64,000 bases of DNA from Setophaga petechia (lineage: Eukaryota > Chordata > Aves > Passeriformes > Parulidae): the NCBI GenBank assembly GCA_024362935.1, contig JANCRA010000004.1:19941621-20005620 (forward strand), in the 5' to 3' direction. The notes beneath the pieces were generated by a model that did not search any database, was not told where the DNA came from, and saw only the letters and a program-made list of their open reading frames with translations. Positions 53,684 to 64,000 of the stretch are shown one piece after another. The position numbers were made by a program, and so were the translations under genes. The stretch's first letter is position 1. Every line of letters starts with the position of its first letter.

Positions 53684-54690
53684 TGTGCTGGGGGTTGACT
53701 CTTGGTGGGTACCTGGTGCCCTCCAAAATTGCTCCATCACTCCCCCTTTTCTGCAGGACAGGAGAGAGAAAATGTAAAGAAAGTCTCATGGATTAGGATC
53801 AGGATGGAGAGAGATCACTCACCAATTACTGTCACAAGCAAAATAGACTCAGCCCAGGGAAACTGACTTAATTTGTTGCCTATCAGGTCAGAGTAGGATA
53901 ATAAGAAACAAAAAAAATCTTAAAACACGTTCACCCCATCCCTCCCTTCTTCCCAGGCTCAACTTTTCTCCACTTTACCTCTCTCCAAGAGTAGCACAGG
54001 TGCACTGGAATTGGAGACTGTGGTTAGTTCAGAACACTTCTGTATGGCTCCTTCCTCCAGTCTCTTCCCTTCCTCCAGTGTGGTGTCCTTCCCATGGGAA
54101 ACAGTTCTCTAAGAACTTTTTCAACATGGATTCTTACCACAGGCTGCAGTTCCTCACCAACTACTCGGTGTGAGTCCCTCATGATTTGCCATCCTTCAAG
54201 AACAGGCAGCTCCAGCATGAGTTTCCTGCGGGGTCAACAGTCATGCTGCATACCTGCTCCAGGCTGGGCTCCTTTCCATGGGATCACAGCTTTGGTGTGG
54301 GATTTTGCATCGGTTATAGCTGAGTATTTCCTCCACCCTGGAGCACAGCTGCCTCATCATGGTCGGCGCCACAGGCTGCAGGGAATCTCAGCTCTGGTGC
54401 CCAGAGCACCTCCTCCCACTTTTCTCCACTGACCTTTGGTGCTGCAGAGCTGCTTCTCTCACAGGCTCTCACTCCTCTCTCCAGCTGCAGCTGCTGTTGC
54501 AGAGTTTGATTTCACTCCCTGCTCTGCTCCTCCTCCCACCACTTCTTAAACAAGTTTTCTCAGGGGTGCTGCCACTGTCACCAGTGGGCCGGCACTGGCT
54601 CTGTCAGACAGGGACAGGTGCTGGCAGTTCCTCAAAAAGTCAAAAACAGCCAAAACCTTGCCAAGACAAATGGCAAAAGTCCAGCAGGAG
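53684..54690 (-). mobile_element. Avian ERV LTR-like block, antisense
   Basis: The GC-rich block follows a common avian ERV-derived repeat. It starts TGTGCTGGGGGTTGACT near 53684 and continues with GGTACCTGGTGCCCTCCA, ATCACTCACCAATTACTGTC near 53815 and AATCTTAAAACACGTTCACC near 53916. A succession of CTCCAGTGTGG/CTCCAGCATG/CTCCAGGCTGG-type words with ATGGG and CACAGGCTGCAG words follows to about 54400. By analogy with LTR layout the sense strand is minus. No gag, pol or env reading was found. The right end is approximate. Confidence 0.65.
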
Positions 54691-57600
54691 CATCAAAAAA
54701 CCTTTCATGTGCCTTCTGCATGTGTAGCATCACATAGAAATGCCCTGTGAGGTCCTAGTTCACAAAAGACGAATCTGTCTTAAATTCAATAGGAAAATTG
54801 TTGTCTCCAGGAAGTTTTAGATTAAGTAGCACCCAAAGTGCTATTTCAGTAAGTTCTTAAAATAGTGACTGCATAATTTCATTAAAACAAACAAACAAAC
54901 ACAAGAGCAAAAAAACCCAGCAGTGTTGCTACAGCAATGTTAAAAAGTACTTTGTGACGCAGAGTTTCAAAATGCTTTACTCTAACAGGACAAAAAAACC
55001 CCTGTTTGTATCTGAAGAACATTTCTTCCTTTCAAATCCATTTTCAAAGCACCTAAGGAGTGCATGAATAAAGATATTAGAGTGTCAGGGATGTATGAAG
55101 GATTCACACTGTCACTGCAAAGATCATGACACAGAGGAAGAGTGTGCCCTGAGAGTAGTTAATGATGTTGTAACTGGTCTTAACTCAGCCAGTTGTTTTC
55201 ATTTGAAATCTGAACACAGGACACTGCTGCAGAATTTGTAAGTATACAAGGAATCAAAATGAAGGAAAACTATTCTTCATACAATTTTTTAAAAAGGCAG
55301 ATAGAAATGTTTTCTTTCTCTATTTCCAGCTGAAAACAAAGATGCTTATCCCCTAATGACTAGTTCCTAGTGGATTCAAAGTGCTCAGTTTTCTTTCTGG
55401 AAACTTCAGTAGATTATGATCATGATCACTGCACTAACCAAAGAGGAGACTGTTTTGGGAATCATCCTATAATTCTGTCTTTCCTTTGGAAATGACTCAC
55501 TCTTACAGAGATAGTATTCTATTTCTTATATTTAACGAAAACATTTTGTAGTATTCAAAATATCTCACTAATCTTTCTCTCATCCGAAATAAGATAATCT
55601 GTGAATTTCCGTCTGAAGCCTCTCCCTACATTGGCTTTTATACTTAGAATGAAAAAAATATGTTGGTAACCATATCTGACAGAAGAACATACATTAAAAC
55701 GCAGGGCATTATTTTTAAGATTTTTTTTGATGACTTGGACATTAATTTTTCTAGTTTCTTCTCTATTTACATCAGAAGGAAAGGTATCATCCCAGGTGCA
55801 TGTAACTTTCTTCTGCATCCTCATGACTGAAGGGAAAGAAACAGAAAGATCCAAGATGGCATACAGATAAAGTAAAACATATAAATTGGAGAGTAAAACA
55901 GCTGGCAAGAAGAATCAAGACAAAAGTGTAACAGTGCACCAAATAGATAAAATATGCAGAGAAAGAACGATTATAGAAGAACAAAGAAAAAAGGCATTTA
56001 GAAAATAGTTTAGTAAGTGAGGGTCAGGAGGAAATATGCAAGGGAAAACAGATTTCATGGTTGTGAATTTGTCAATGACTGCTTTGTCTGTTTGTGAAAT
56101 GTATGGGAAAGACAATTCCTTGAATGATTAATACAAGTTGGATATCTGATATGATGCACATTTTTATCCTCTTTCTACAGTGGCATAACTGAAACTATCT
56201 AAACATGTGATAAAAATAATGTAGTAGATTGATCACACAGAATAGGAATTGGAAAGATTTGGATTTGAACCTCTTTGCAAGTACTCTATGGAATAACATT
56301 TGTGCTTGGTCTTTTCCCATATGCTATGAATAACTTCTGAAAGCATGATGTCCAGATTTTGGAAGTGATCTAAAATAAGGGTTTGTTAATAGCTGTAAGA
56401 ACAAAGCTGAAAATTTTTAGCCTAATATTCTTGGAGCACAGAATCATCATATACAGTTTCAGTACTTAATTGCTCTGTGGCAGTTATTCTATACTGTTTT
56501 TTGCTTTCCAAACATGTCTAGTAATTATGATGATAAGAGAGTTTAATGCACTGAGGTTTTTTACTGTTAATGCTAATCCACTGACCTTAAGCAGCTTGAA
56601 CTGAAGATATTTATAGTTTGGCACTGTCTGAAGTCTTGGATGCTGAATGAGAAAGCAGTAAGTGCTTCCTTCAATTGTTTCTGACAATCGGCTTAGACTC
56701 GGCATTTCAACAACATCTAGGAGCAGGTGGTCTGTTTTGTCTTGTATTCACTAATGTTGCTGAAGTATTTAAAATTACATTAGTGAGAATGGTGTGAATA
56801 CAGCACTGTGCTACATGACCTGTGATCCAGGGTCAGTTTCCAGTTTTCAAGCATTATGACAGAGACAAGTGCAGAGCAGTTCCATTTTGAGCAGTTCTGA
56901 AGACCCTAGGGGGCTCTGAAAGACTAAACAACAGATGGGAAAGAGCATTTAAGCATTTCTCTTTATAGCAGGCCTAAGGCAAGTCTTCTTATTCTTTTTC
57001 ATTGTTCTTCTTAACAGAATATAAAGAATTAATTTTTAATATTTGGATGAATTTATTGAAGAATCTGTAGGGTTTTTTTGGTTGGTTGGTTTTGTTTCTT
57101 GGTTTTTTACATTTAACTTCATGAAACCAAATGAAATTTTGGGAGATAAAAGTGATTCTGCATAACTTCTATCTCCTCTGCAGCAGGTCTGGTTCACTTT
57201 GCAAATGAAACTGTTTCTTAAAATACATCTTACTTTTAATATGGATGATCAATTTAAGGACAGACCAAGAAGCAGTAGGAGAGTTCAGGGCAGAGTGTCA
57301 CTAATACATTATAGTTAATGTGCTGAGCAAGGACTGCACCCCTGAAAGTTTAAAACAATCTTTTAGAAGGTTCTTCAAGTCTGCAGGGAAAGATATCCCC
57401 TTATATTGGATCTCCAGACTGGAATACTTGGAAAAAGAAGCCTTCTGCAGAAGTTATGGACATTTTAAATGTACCAAAAACCTACCTGATTTTACCAACG
57501 TTATCCTTTGTTCTAACAACCTACCTATAAAATATGGTCTGTGTGTATTTCAACAAAATATTATAGGTACTAAATTAAACACAGTTTAATTTTCTGTTTA

Positions 57601-58919
57601 CATACACATCTTATGGAAGTTTCATTGGGACTTCAGCAAAGCATGCCTCTATTTATTTAACTGGGAGAGGAGATACCTCCCATGTTAACCAGATCTCTCC
57701 TTCTTCTGTTAGTTTACCTTCCTTACTCCCACATAATATTTCCTTTAGAAAATATTTTCAAAATAGTTTCCACCAAAATTATTTTTTAAAAATGCCAAAT
57801 ATTTATACCAGCATATTTTTATTGATTCTGGGGTATTGTTTTGGCAGTTTAGCAAAGCCTCAGTGTAAATTTAAAAGACAAATTGACTGATTGCAATGAA
57901 TGTGGCATTACTAGCAAAAAGGTTATGTTGCAAACATAACAAAACCACAAATGTTCTTTCTTTCAAACCATGAGGAAAAGATATGATTAGAAAAACCATA
58001 TTATTCTTGCTTCAAAAAGTGTCATAAATTTTTAAGTTATTGTCTTATTTCAAGATTTTTTCTTCTAGAAGACAGCTTCCAAGACTTGCCTCTCTAAACT
58101 TGCTATTCAACAAAAAATAAGGGTCACTTATAAGTTAAAAAACATCAAACAAGTGATTTTTTCAACAATCAGCTGCAGTCTTCTAATGGGAAATTATTAA
58201 CAGTATCTGAAATAGATACAAACTAAAAAAAAAGGAAATATTAATGAAAAAGGGATAGGAAATTTCAGATTACAAGGATTCTTCAAATATTATAAAAGAG
58301 GCAACTCAAATTAAAATGCTTCTGCCTCTATTTCTATAATTAGCTCTTCAGTCTCTTTCTTTTCACCTCCATCATTATGAGGTTTTCAGGTTATTTTTCT
58401 AATGAATTAAATAATCTCTTTATAGCAGTTCGCAGTCTCTTTAGGAAAACAATAGCATTGGGGAAATCCTGCGGACTTAACAGGTAAGCAGTGAATTCTG
58501 AGTCTTGAAAACCTAACACTGTCTGCTACGTGAGTGTCAACGTCTGGTTTAGTTACATAACCTTCAGTTAGTAAGAGTGGAAATATCCGTCTATATCTAT
58601 CCCATTGTAACGCTCTGTCTTCTGCATATCTTTTGTATTTTTAATACAATAAACAAATGTACTTCCCTCTCTCTACACATGAGAAGACTCTTCTCTTCTA
58701 CTCTGCCCCCAGCAATACTAGAATTAGCAAAATGCCTAATTTTAGGCCTTCAATTACTAAAGAGTCCCCATCTAAGGTGACAACCCAGTTATCTTTTAGA
58801 GACTATTGACAGAATGGAAGGCAGTCCTGTCATCTGAAAACAGACGGATGAATCAGCTAACTTCTGATTTAGAAGTAGATCTATCTCTTAGTTAATTAAA
58901 TAGGGAGATACAGAGATAG
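54691..58919. other. Intergenic, no gene recognised
   Basis: AT-rich. Contains a short (CAAA)n tract at 54886-54902. The longest frames (117 codons, minus, 55555-55908; 89 codons, plus, 57320-57589) show no recognisable domain. Confidence 0.5.
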
Positions 58920-59843
58920 CTTAGATGCATCCTTAGTGACTTTGCAGATGACACCAAGCTGAATGATGTAGTTGATACTTTAGAGGGAAGAGATGCCATC
59001 CAGGTGCGCAGTGATAGGCTTGAGAGGTGGGCCCGTGTCAACCTCATGAAGTTCAACAAGGACAAGGGTAAGAAGCTGCACCTGTTTTGTGGCAAACCCA
59101 AACACAAATTAAGACTGGGAAATAAGTGGGTTGAGAGAAGCCCTGCAGAGAACTTGGGGTTTTGATGGGCACAAAACTGAATATGACCCGTAAATAAGCA
59201 CTCACAGCCCAGAAAACCAGTTGTGTCCTGGGCTGTATCCACAGCAGTGTGGGCAGCAGGGCCAGGGAGGGGACTCTGCCCCTCTGCTCTGGGGAGACCC
59301 CACCTGGAGCAGTCTCTTAATTCAGCTCTGGTGCCTCTGGCTTGGAAAGGACATGGAGAAAAGGACATCCATTGGAGTGAGTACAGAGGCCAAGCTGACC
59401 AGAAGACTGGAATGCCTGTCCTGTGAGGAAAGGCTAACAGAATTGGGGTTCAGCCCAGAGAACAAAAGGCTCCATGGAGGCCTTTTAGTAACTTCCCAGC
59501 TCCTGAAGGAGCTGGAAAGTCACTATAAGGCGGCTTACGAGAGAGCTGGGGGGTTTTCTGACCTGGGCATGTAGTAGGTAGGACAAGGGGGAGTGGTTGG
59601 TGTAGATTAGATGTTAGGAAGAAATTCTTTACTGTGAGGGTGGTGAGGCACTGGAACAGACTGCCCAGAGAAACTGTGGATGGCACATCCCTGGCAGTGT
59701 TGGGCCAGGCTGGCTGTGGTTCTGAGCCACTTGAACTACTATTAACTTGAATCCCCTGAGAAAGGGATTCCTGCCCATGGCAGGGGCTTTGGAAAAGAAT
59801 TATCTTTAAGGTTCTTTCCAACCCATGCTATGATTCTATGTCT
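58920..59843 (+). mobile_element. CR1 LINE, longer 3' fragment (about 0.9 kb)
   Basis: It starts in ORF2 (GACTTTGCAGATGACACCAA near 58938, AGGTGGGCCCGTGTCAACCT near 59024) and runs through the ORF2 C-terminal region and 3' UTR (GGTGAGGCACTGGAACAGAC near 59641) to the tail TTCTTTCCAACCCATGC and TATGATTCTATG near 59838. Sense orientation, 5'-truncated, with frameshifts. The 158-codon minus-strand frame across it is a shadow. Confidence 0.95.
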
Positions 59844-62740
59844 CTACTGTATATATCTAGAGTTGGGTGAGGAGATTAATATTCCTCAATATTTACAATT
59901 TGTTTTTTCTTGCTTTCAATGCAATTTGCTTACAGGAACGAAGAAAGTTCATTTAGTACAAAGTTCATTTTGTTCCACCTTAGGGATTTCCATAGCCTCA
60001 TATACTGCAGCAGTTTCATGTAAACCAGAGTTGTACCAAAAATGTAATGTGGTTTTAGCTTTGTGACATCACACTTGAACACAAGGTAGAGGAAGGCTAC
60101 TTTTATTGAAAAAACTGGAAAAATGCTCATGAATTTGCTAAATACTGTCTCTTTGGAGTGTATAATGCACCAATGTCTTGTAAAAGACATTGTAAAAACT
60201 TTTTCCCTAATTTTCTTTTTTTTTTTTTTGTGCAGGGCTTGGTGGTTCAAATATCATACACAAGACTACAAAGGAACAGAGAAATGTGATAATGGCGTGT
60301 GGAAAAAATGCATAGTTTTCAAATAACAGGGGCAAGTGGTTGTGAATCCCTGCAACAGTTGGATATTAAAGCTCTGGCATAAGCATATCCATGAGAACTA
60401 GTTATTTTCTGAATTGTTCTCAGAAATAGTACTATCGCTCTCTAGGATAAAGATGATTGTTTTGGGTCTATATGTTGGAGATAAAACAGGAAGCAAAAAA
60501 ACTGTACCTTTTGGCTAGAATGTAGACAGGAAGGAATTAAAAGAGCTAGCCAGTGCTTCAAAGAAACCATCGCAGAATCCCAGAGATGATGTGATATTAT
60601 AAAATGTTGTCTAGGCAACCCTGATGGCCCCTTTAGGCTACTTAGAAAGAGAGATGGGTTGAGGAGTTTGGAGAGGGCTCAAGATTTATTCTTTTCTCAT
60701 TGATATTCTGCTCCTACTTCTTGTGGGGTATTTACATTTATTGCATTTTAAATGCTGAAAGGCTGAAGACTGGATCCTTTCTGAAAAGATATTGTGCTCT
60801 GACAGGAATCTGCAGCCTGCTGTTATGATGCTCAGTCTTGCCTTACAATGCAGTGCAAGCTTAGAAGAAACACCAGGAACTTTGCTGGTTTCACCTTGTC
60901 TTGCCTTCTGAGGTTGCATTGAGCTCCTCATGCGGGTATGGAAAACGTTGTGAGAAAATACAGCTTGATAATCCCACTACATTTTTGTGAGTTACTTTGC
61001 CACGTTTTTTGGGAAAATGTCTGAGAGGCCCTGCAGCGAAGAAGCACAAGCAACAGAGAATAGACAAGTAATCTTTGTATCTGCAGGGTAAGACTGGTTT
61101 TTAGGTTTTTTATAGTCAGTGGAGCAGAGGGACTTGTTTGTTATCTATTTTGTGTTTGTAGAAGCAGAAAATTAATTCCTTTTTCTTCTTCTCTCTAGTT
61201 TAAGCCTTGAGGTTAGTCTAAATAGTGGTTACTAATCAATTAAAATAAGGCAATTTCATTAATTGTATGACTTCACTTTATCCACTGGAGAGGCTTTGGC
61301 AGTCGATTAGACACTTTCTGTACAACTGTCCGAACTCTGTTACAACTCAAGCCCAATCATACGAATGATGGATGAAAAAACCTACATGGGAATTCTGAAA
61401 GCCCCTCTTGTGGAGGGAAGAGACGGAATATGAATCATCTTGATAGCTGAGAGAAGTGTACCAGTTACTTAATTAACAGAAAGGAATCTATAAAGTGAAT
61501 GCTGTGTGGGTAATGCCAAGCTGTGGCTTGGATGCTCTCCCTGTTTCAGCTTCTCTTACTCAATGAGGGGATGGAAACGTAAGGCTGGGAACCTGGAACC
61601 TTCTTTGCTCATATTTCCAGTGGTGCTTGTTCAGTAGCAAGCCTAGAGAGTGTAGAACAGTCCACTTAATGAGGACATGATGTATGCTGAATAACAAAGG
61701 CTTCTTTCTTTCCAGCTTGAACATCAAGGCTAGAGAACTCAAGGCACATGTGTTTGTGATTGAAATCCCTGGCTCAGTTCTTACCAGGCATCAGGTACAT
61801 GGTGCAGTATTATTATTAGATGATAATTATTGCAAGATTTTTAGTGAAATTCTTGATCTTCACATAACTGGCGGAAAGAAAAAAACAAACAACATGAGCT
61901 CAGAATGGAGGGACAGGGATCTGGATGCAACATCCAAAGCAACAGGTCAAAATCAAGATATTAAAGGATCGTCTTATTTCAGCTGAAGCATTTGAGCACA
62001 CCAATCACTCTTGCATTGGTTTTTTTGGCGTCCATTGTCTGGCCTTTTTGATCCATTCAAAAGTCTCAGAAATTATCTTTATGCAATTAGGTCAAACCCA
62101 CGTTTATTTTAAGCTTGTGGAACCATGGACTTGCTTTAGTGTCTGAGCATTGTTCTTTCAGTAAGGACCACTGGGAGTAGGTCACAATACCTGTGAACTT
62201 TGTTGCTAATCTCTGTCAAGGGTGGTAGATAATTCTTCTCAGTATACCAAACAAGCACAGATGGGGTAGCCTTTAAATCTGTGGACAGCAAGATGAACAA
62301 CTGGGCACAAGACTGACAGTAACTGGATATTCCATAGTACAGAAAATCCAGTTGGTGCCCTAACCTCACACAGATTTGTGGTAATTGAAACAAATATCTG
62401 GACAGGAAATTGTCATGACATAGGTTAATGGCACATCAATGAACCAGAATTCATTGCTTCAATGACTGCTACAAACCTGAAAGATCTGTTTGTGATTTAA
62501 AGCTCCTATTCTAATATAATTTGTTGTGAAACTTTGGTTGTTTCATGCTGACTGCACTGGTTATTTGAATCTGAATATTATTTTCACTGTAATGAAGTCC
62601 ATAAAAAAGGGTACATTGGAATGTTCTGCAGTTTCATTTAGTATTTCTGTGATTCCCTCCCAACACAACTTGACTGTAGTGTTTTTTCCTTACTAAACAA
62701 CGTATGTTTCCATAAAAGAAAAGAAATTTGAAAAGTGAGC
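59844..62740. other. Intergenic, no gene recognised
   Basis: AT-rich with a T-run near 60219-60230. Short frames only. Confidence 0.5.
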
Positions 62741-62792
62741 AGAATCATAGATTCTGTTTGGATTGGAAAGGACATTAAAAATCATCTAGCTC

Positions 62793-63144
62793 TGATAGTG
62801 GAACACTGGAAAATGTCAAAGATAGAACTCTAAGATGTTAGGCTTTGTACTTTTCTCAGAACACTGCACCGGCGTAAGCAGTATGATAAATGATATAATT
62901 GTTAGATGTGATGATTGTTTAGTAATTAAGTATAATTATTATACCGTAAGAATATACTTATACAATAGAACAATGTAAGTTTAATAACTAACATGAAAGC
63001 TATGTAACAATAGAGTATAAAACACGTTCACCTCGAATGTATGGTCGGAATTAGATTTGGGTTGTAATACCCCGATTCCCAGAGCTCTTAATAAAAAGCA
63101 CTGCATATAATCACTCCGTGATTATGTGTTTTTTAACGCTAACA
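62793..63144 (+). mobile_element. Solo LTR inserted in CR1 (352 bp)
   Basis: This AT-rich block interrupts the CR1. It begins TGATAG, ends CTAACA (TG...CA termini) and is flanked by GCTC on both sides (62789-62792 and 63145-63148), a 4-base target duplication. It has a TATA box (TATAAA at 63016-63021) and AATAAA at 63090-63095, spaced as U3/R/U5 of an ERV LTR in plus orientation. No internal viral genes flank it, so it is a solo LTR left by recombination. The family was not recognised. Confidence 0.8.
63016..63021 (+). promoter_or_regulatory. TATA box within solo LTR
   Basis: GAGTATAAAAC lies 74 bases upstream of the LTR polyadenylation signal, the usual U3-R layout. Confidence 0.5.
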
Positions 63145-64000
63145 GCTCCAAATCCCCTGCCATGGGCAGGGAAACCTTTTGCTAGACCAGGTTGCTCAGA
63201 ACCCAGTCCAACCTGAACTTGGAAACTGCAGTAATGGGGCATTCAAAACTTCTCTGGGAAAGCTGTGCCAGTATCTCACCACCCTCATAGCAAAGAATTT
63301 CTTTTTAATACCTAATCTAAATCTGCTCTCAGTTTGAGGCCATTTCCCTTAGTTGTCTCAACAATCTCCATGTTTCTTGCAGGTTCCCTTCATGTACTTG
63401 GAAGGCTGCAGTTAGGTCATTCCAAACCCTTTTCTTCTCCTGGCTGAGCAATGCCAGTTCTCTCAGTCTTCCCTCATACAAGAGGCACTCCATCCCTCTG
63501 ATCAGCTTGGTGGTCCTTTCTGGACTCTCTCCAACAGATCCATGTCCTTCCTGTGCTGGAACCCCAGAGCTGATGCAGCCCTGCAGGTGGGGTCTCAGCA
63601 GAGCAGAGCTGAGGGGCAGAATCCCCTCCCTGGCCCTGCTGCCCAGGCTGCTTTAGATGGACACCGTTGGCTGTCTGGGCTGGGTCATATCCAGCCTCTC
63701 ATCCCTCAGCACCCCAAAGCCCTCCTGGGCAGGGCTGCTCTGATCTGTTCATCCCCAGCTAAGTTCACACCAGGGATTGCCCTGACTGAGGTGCAGCACT
63801 TTGCACTTGGTCTTGTTAAATCTCATTAGATTATTTACCTTGGGTCCACTTCTCAAGGTTGTCCAGGTCCCTCTGGATGGCACTTCTAGTGCCCTAAGAT
63901 GTTTTTTTCAGCAAGTTGAGAAGAAACGGCCCATCATTGCTTCTCAGACCTAATAGTCTGAAGAGGCAGAATCTTCTTTAGAAGGTATGCATCGGCTTGT

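Larger units (their letters stand above)
62741..63900 (-). mobile_element. CR1 LINE, minus strand, split by an LTR
   Basis: On the plus strand it begins with the reversed CR1 tail (AGAATCATAGATTCTG at 62751) and runs to ATCATCTAGCTC at 62792. It resumes after the insertion at 63149 (CAAATCCCCTGCCATGGGCA) and continues through the reversed 3' UTR and ORF2 end to GTCCCTCTGGATGGCA near 63882. The two parts are collinear, so this was one insertion later split. Confidence 0.93.

Noticed and set aside
54094..54727. Two overlapping Ser/Leu/Cys-rich plus-strand frames of 112 and 122 codons
   Set aside because: They fall in the GC-rich ERV LTR-like block, and low-complexity composition explains the lack of stops.
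58892..59368. 158-codon minus-strand open frame, the longest in the window
   Set aside because: It is the antisense of a sense-oriented CR1 ORF2 segment, and its composition follows the repeat.
63542..63829. 95-codon plus-strand frame
   Set aside because: It lies antisense within the minus-strand CR1.
1..64000. tRNA, rRNA, CRISPR arrays, bacterial-type operons or phage genes
   Set aside because: Nothing resembling them was seen; the composition, splice signals and repeats are vertebrate.

Overview
The window looks like a piece of a bird genome. The evidence is several CR1 LINE 3' ends in both orientations, solo LTR-type fragments of avian endogenous-retrovirus families, an AT-rich background and a low repeat load outside those elements. 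Repeat families were recognised from memory of their consensus sequences, not by a search.

Positions 6334-40107 (+ strand) carry eight exon-like blocks that read as the C-terminal part of centlein (CNTLN), a coiled-coil centriole/centrosome linker protein. Splice sites are conserved and the last exon ends in a clean stop followed by two AATAAA signals. Three blocks (6334-6498, 11541-11667, 40006-40107) keep an open frame. The other five are broken: +1 shifts at about 9809 and 13311, an in-frame TAG at 13771 plus a -1 shift at about 13901, a TGA at 30656 where centlein normally has an arginine, and a 1-base shift near 32103. The locus still has its introns, so it is not a retrocopy. It is best read as a decaying genomic copy. 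CNTLN is Z-linked in birds, so a degenerate W gametolog or duplicate is a natural hypothesis. An error-rich assembly of a functional gene is the alternative, although the substitutions to stop codons argue against error alone.

Positions 1-6333 and the introns are AT-rich and hold microsatellites, small tandem duplications, one 17-bp hairpin, a CR1 tail (14.46 kb), a MIR-like relic (22.5 kb), and a reversed ERV LTR abutting an internally deleted CR1 (26.08-26.82 kb).

From about 40.7 kb to the end no gene was recognised, and this is probably intergenic sequence downstream of CNTLN. It contains CR1 copies at 44.6-45.0, 58.9-59.8 and 62.7-63.9 kb, ERV/LTR-derived blocks at about 43.7-44.3, 52.2-52.35 and 53.7-54.7 kb, and a 352-bp solo LTR (62793-63144) inserted into the last CR1 with a GCTC target duplication. 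I found no RNA genes, CRISPR arrays or new multi-gene system. The most noteworthy signal is the intron-bearing, multiply disrupted CNTLN copy.
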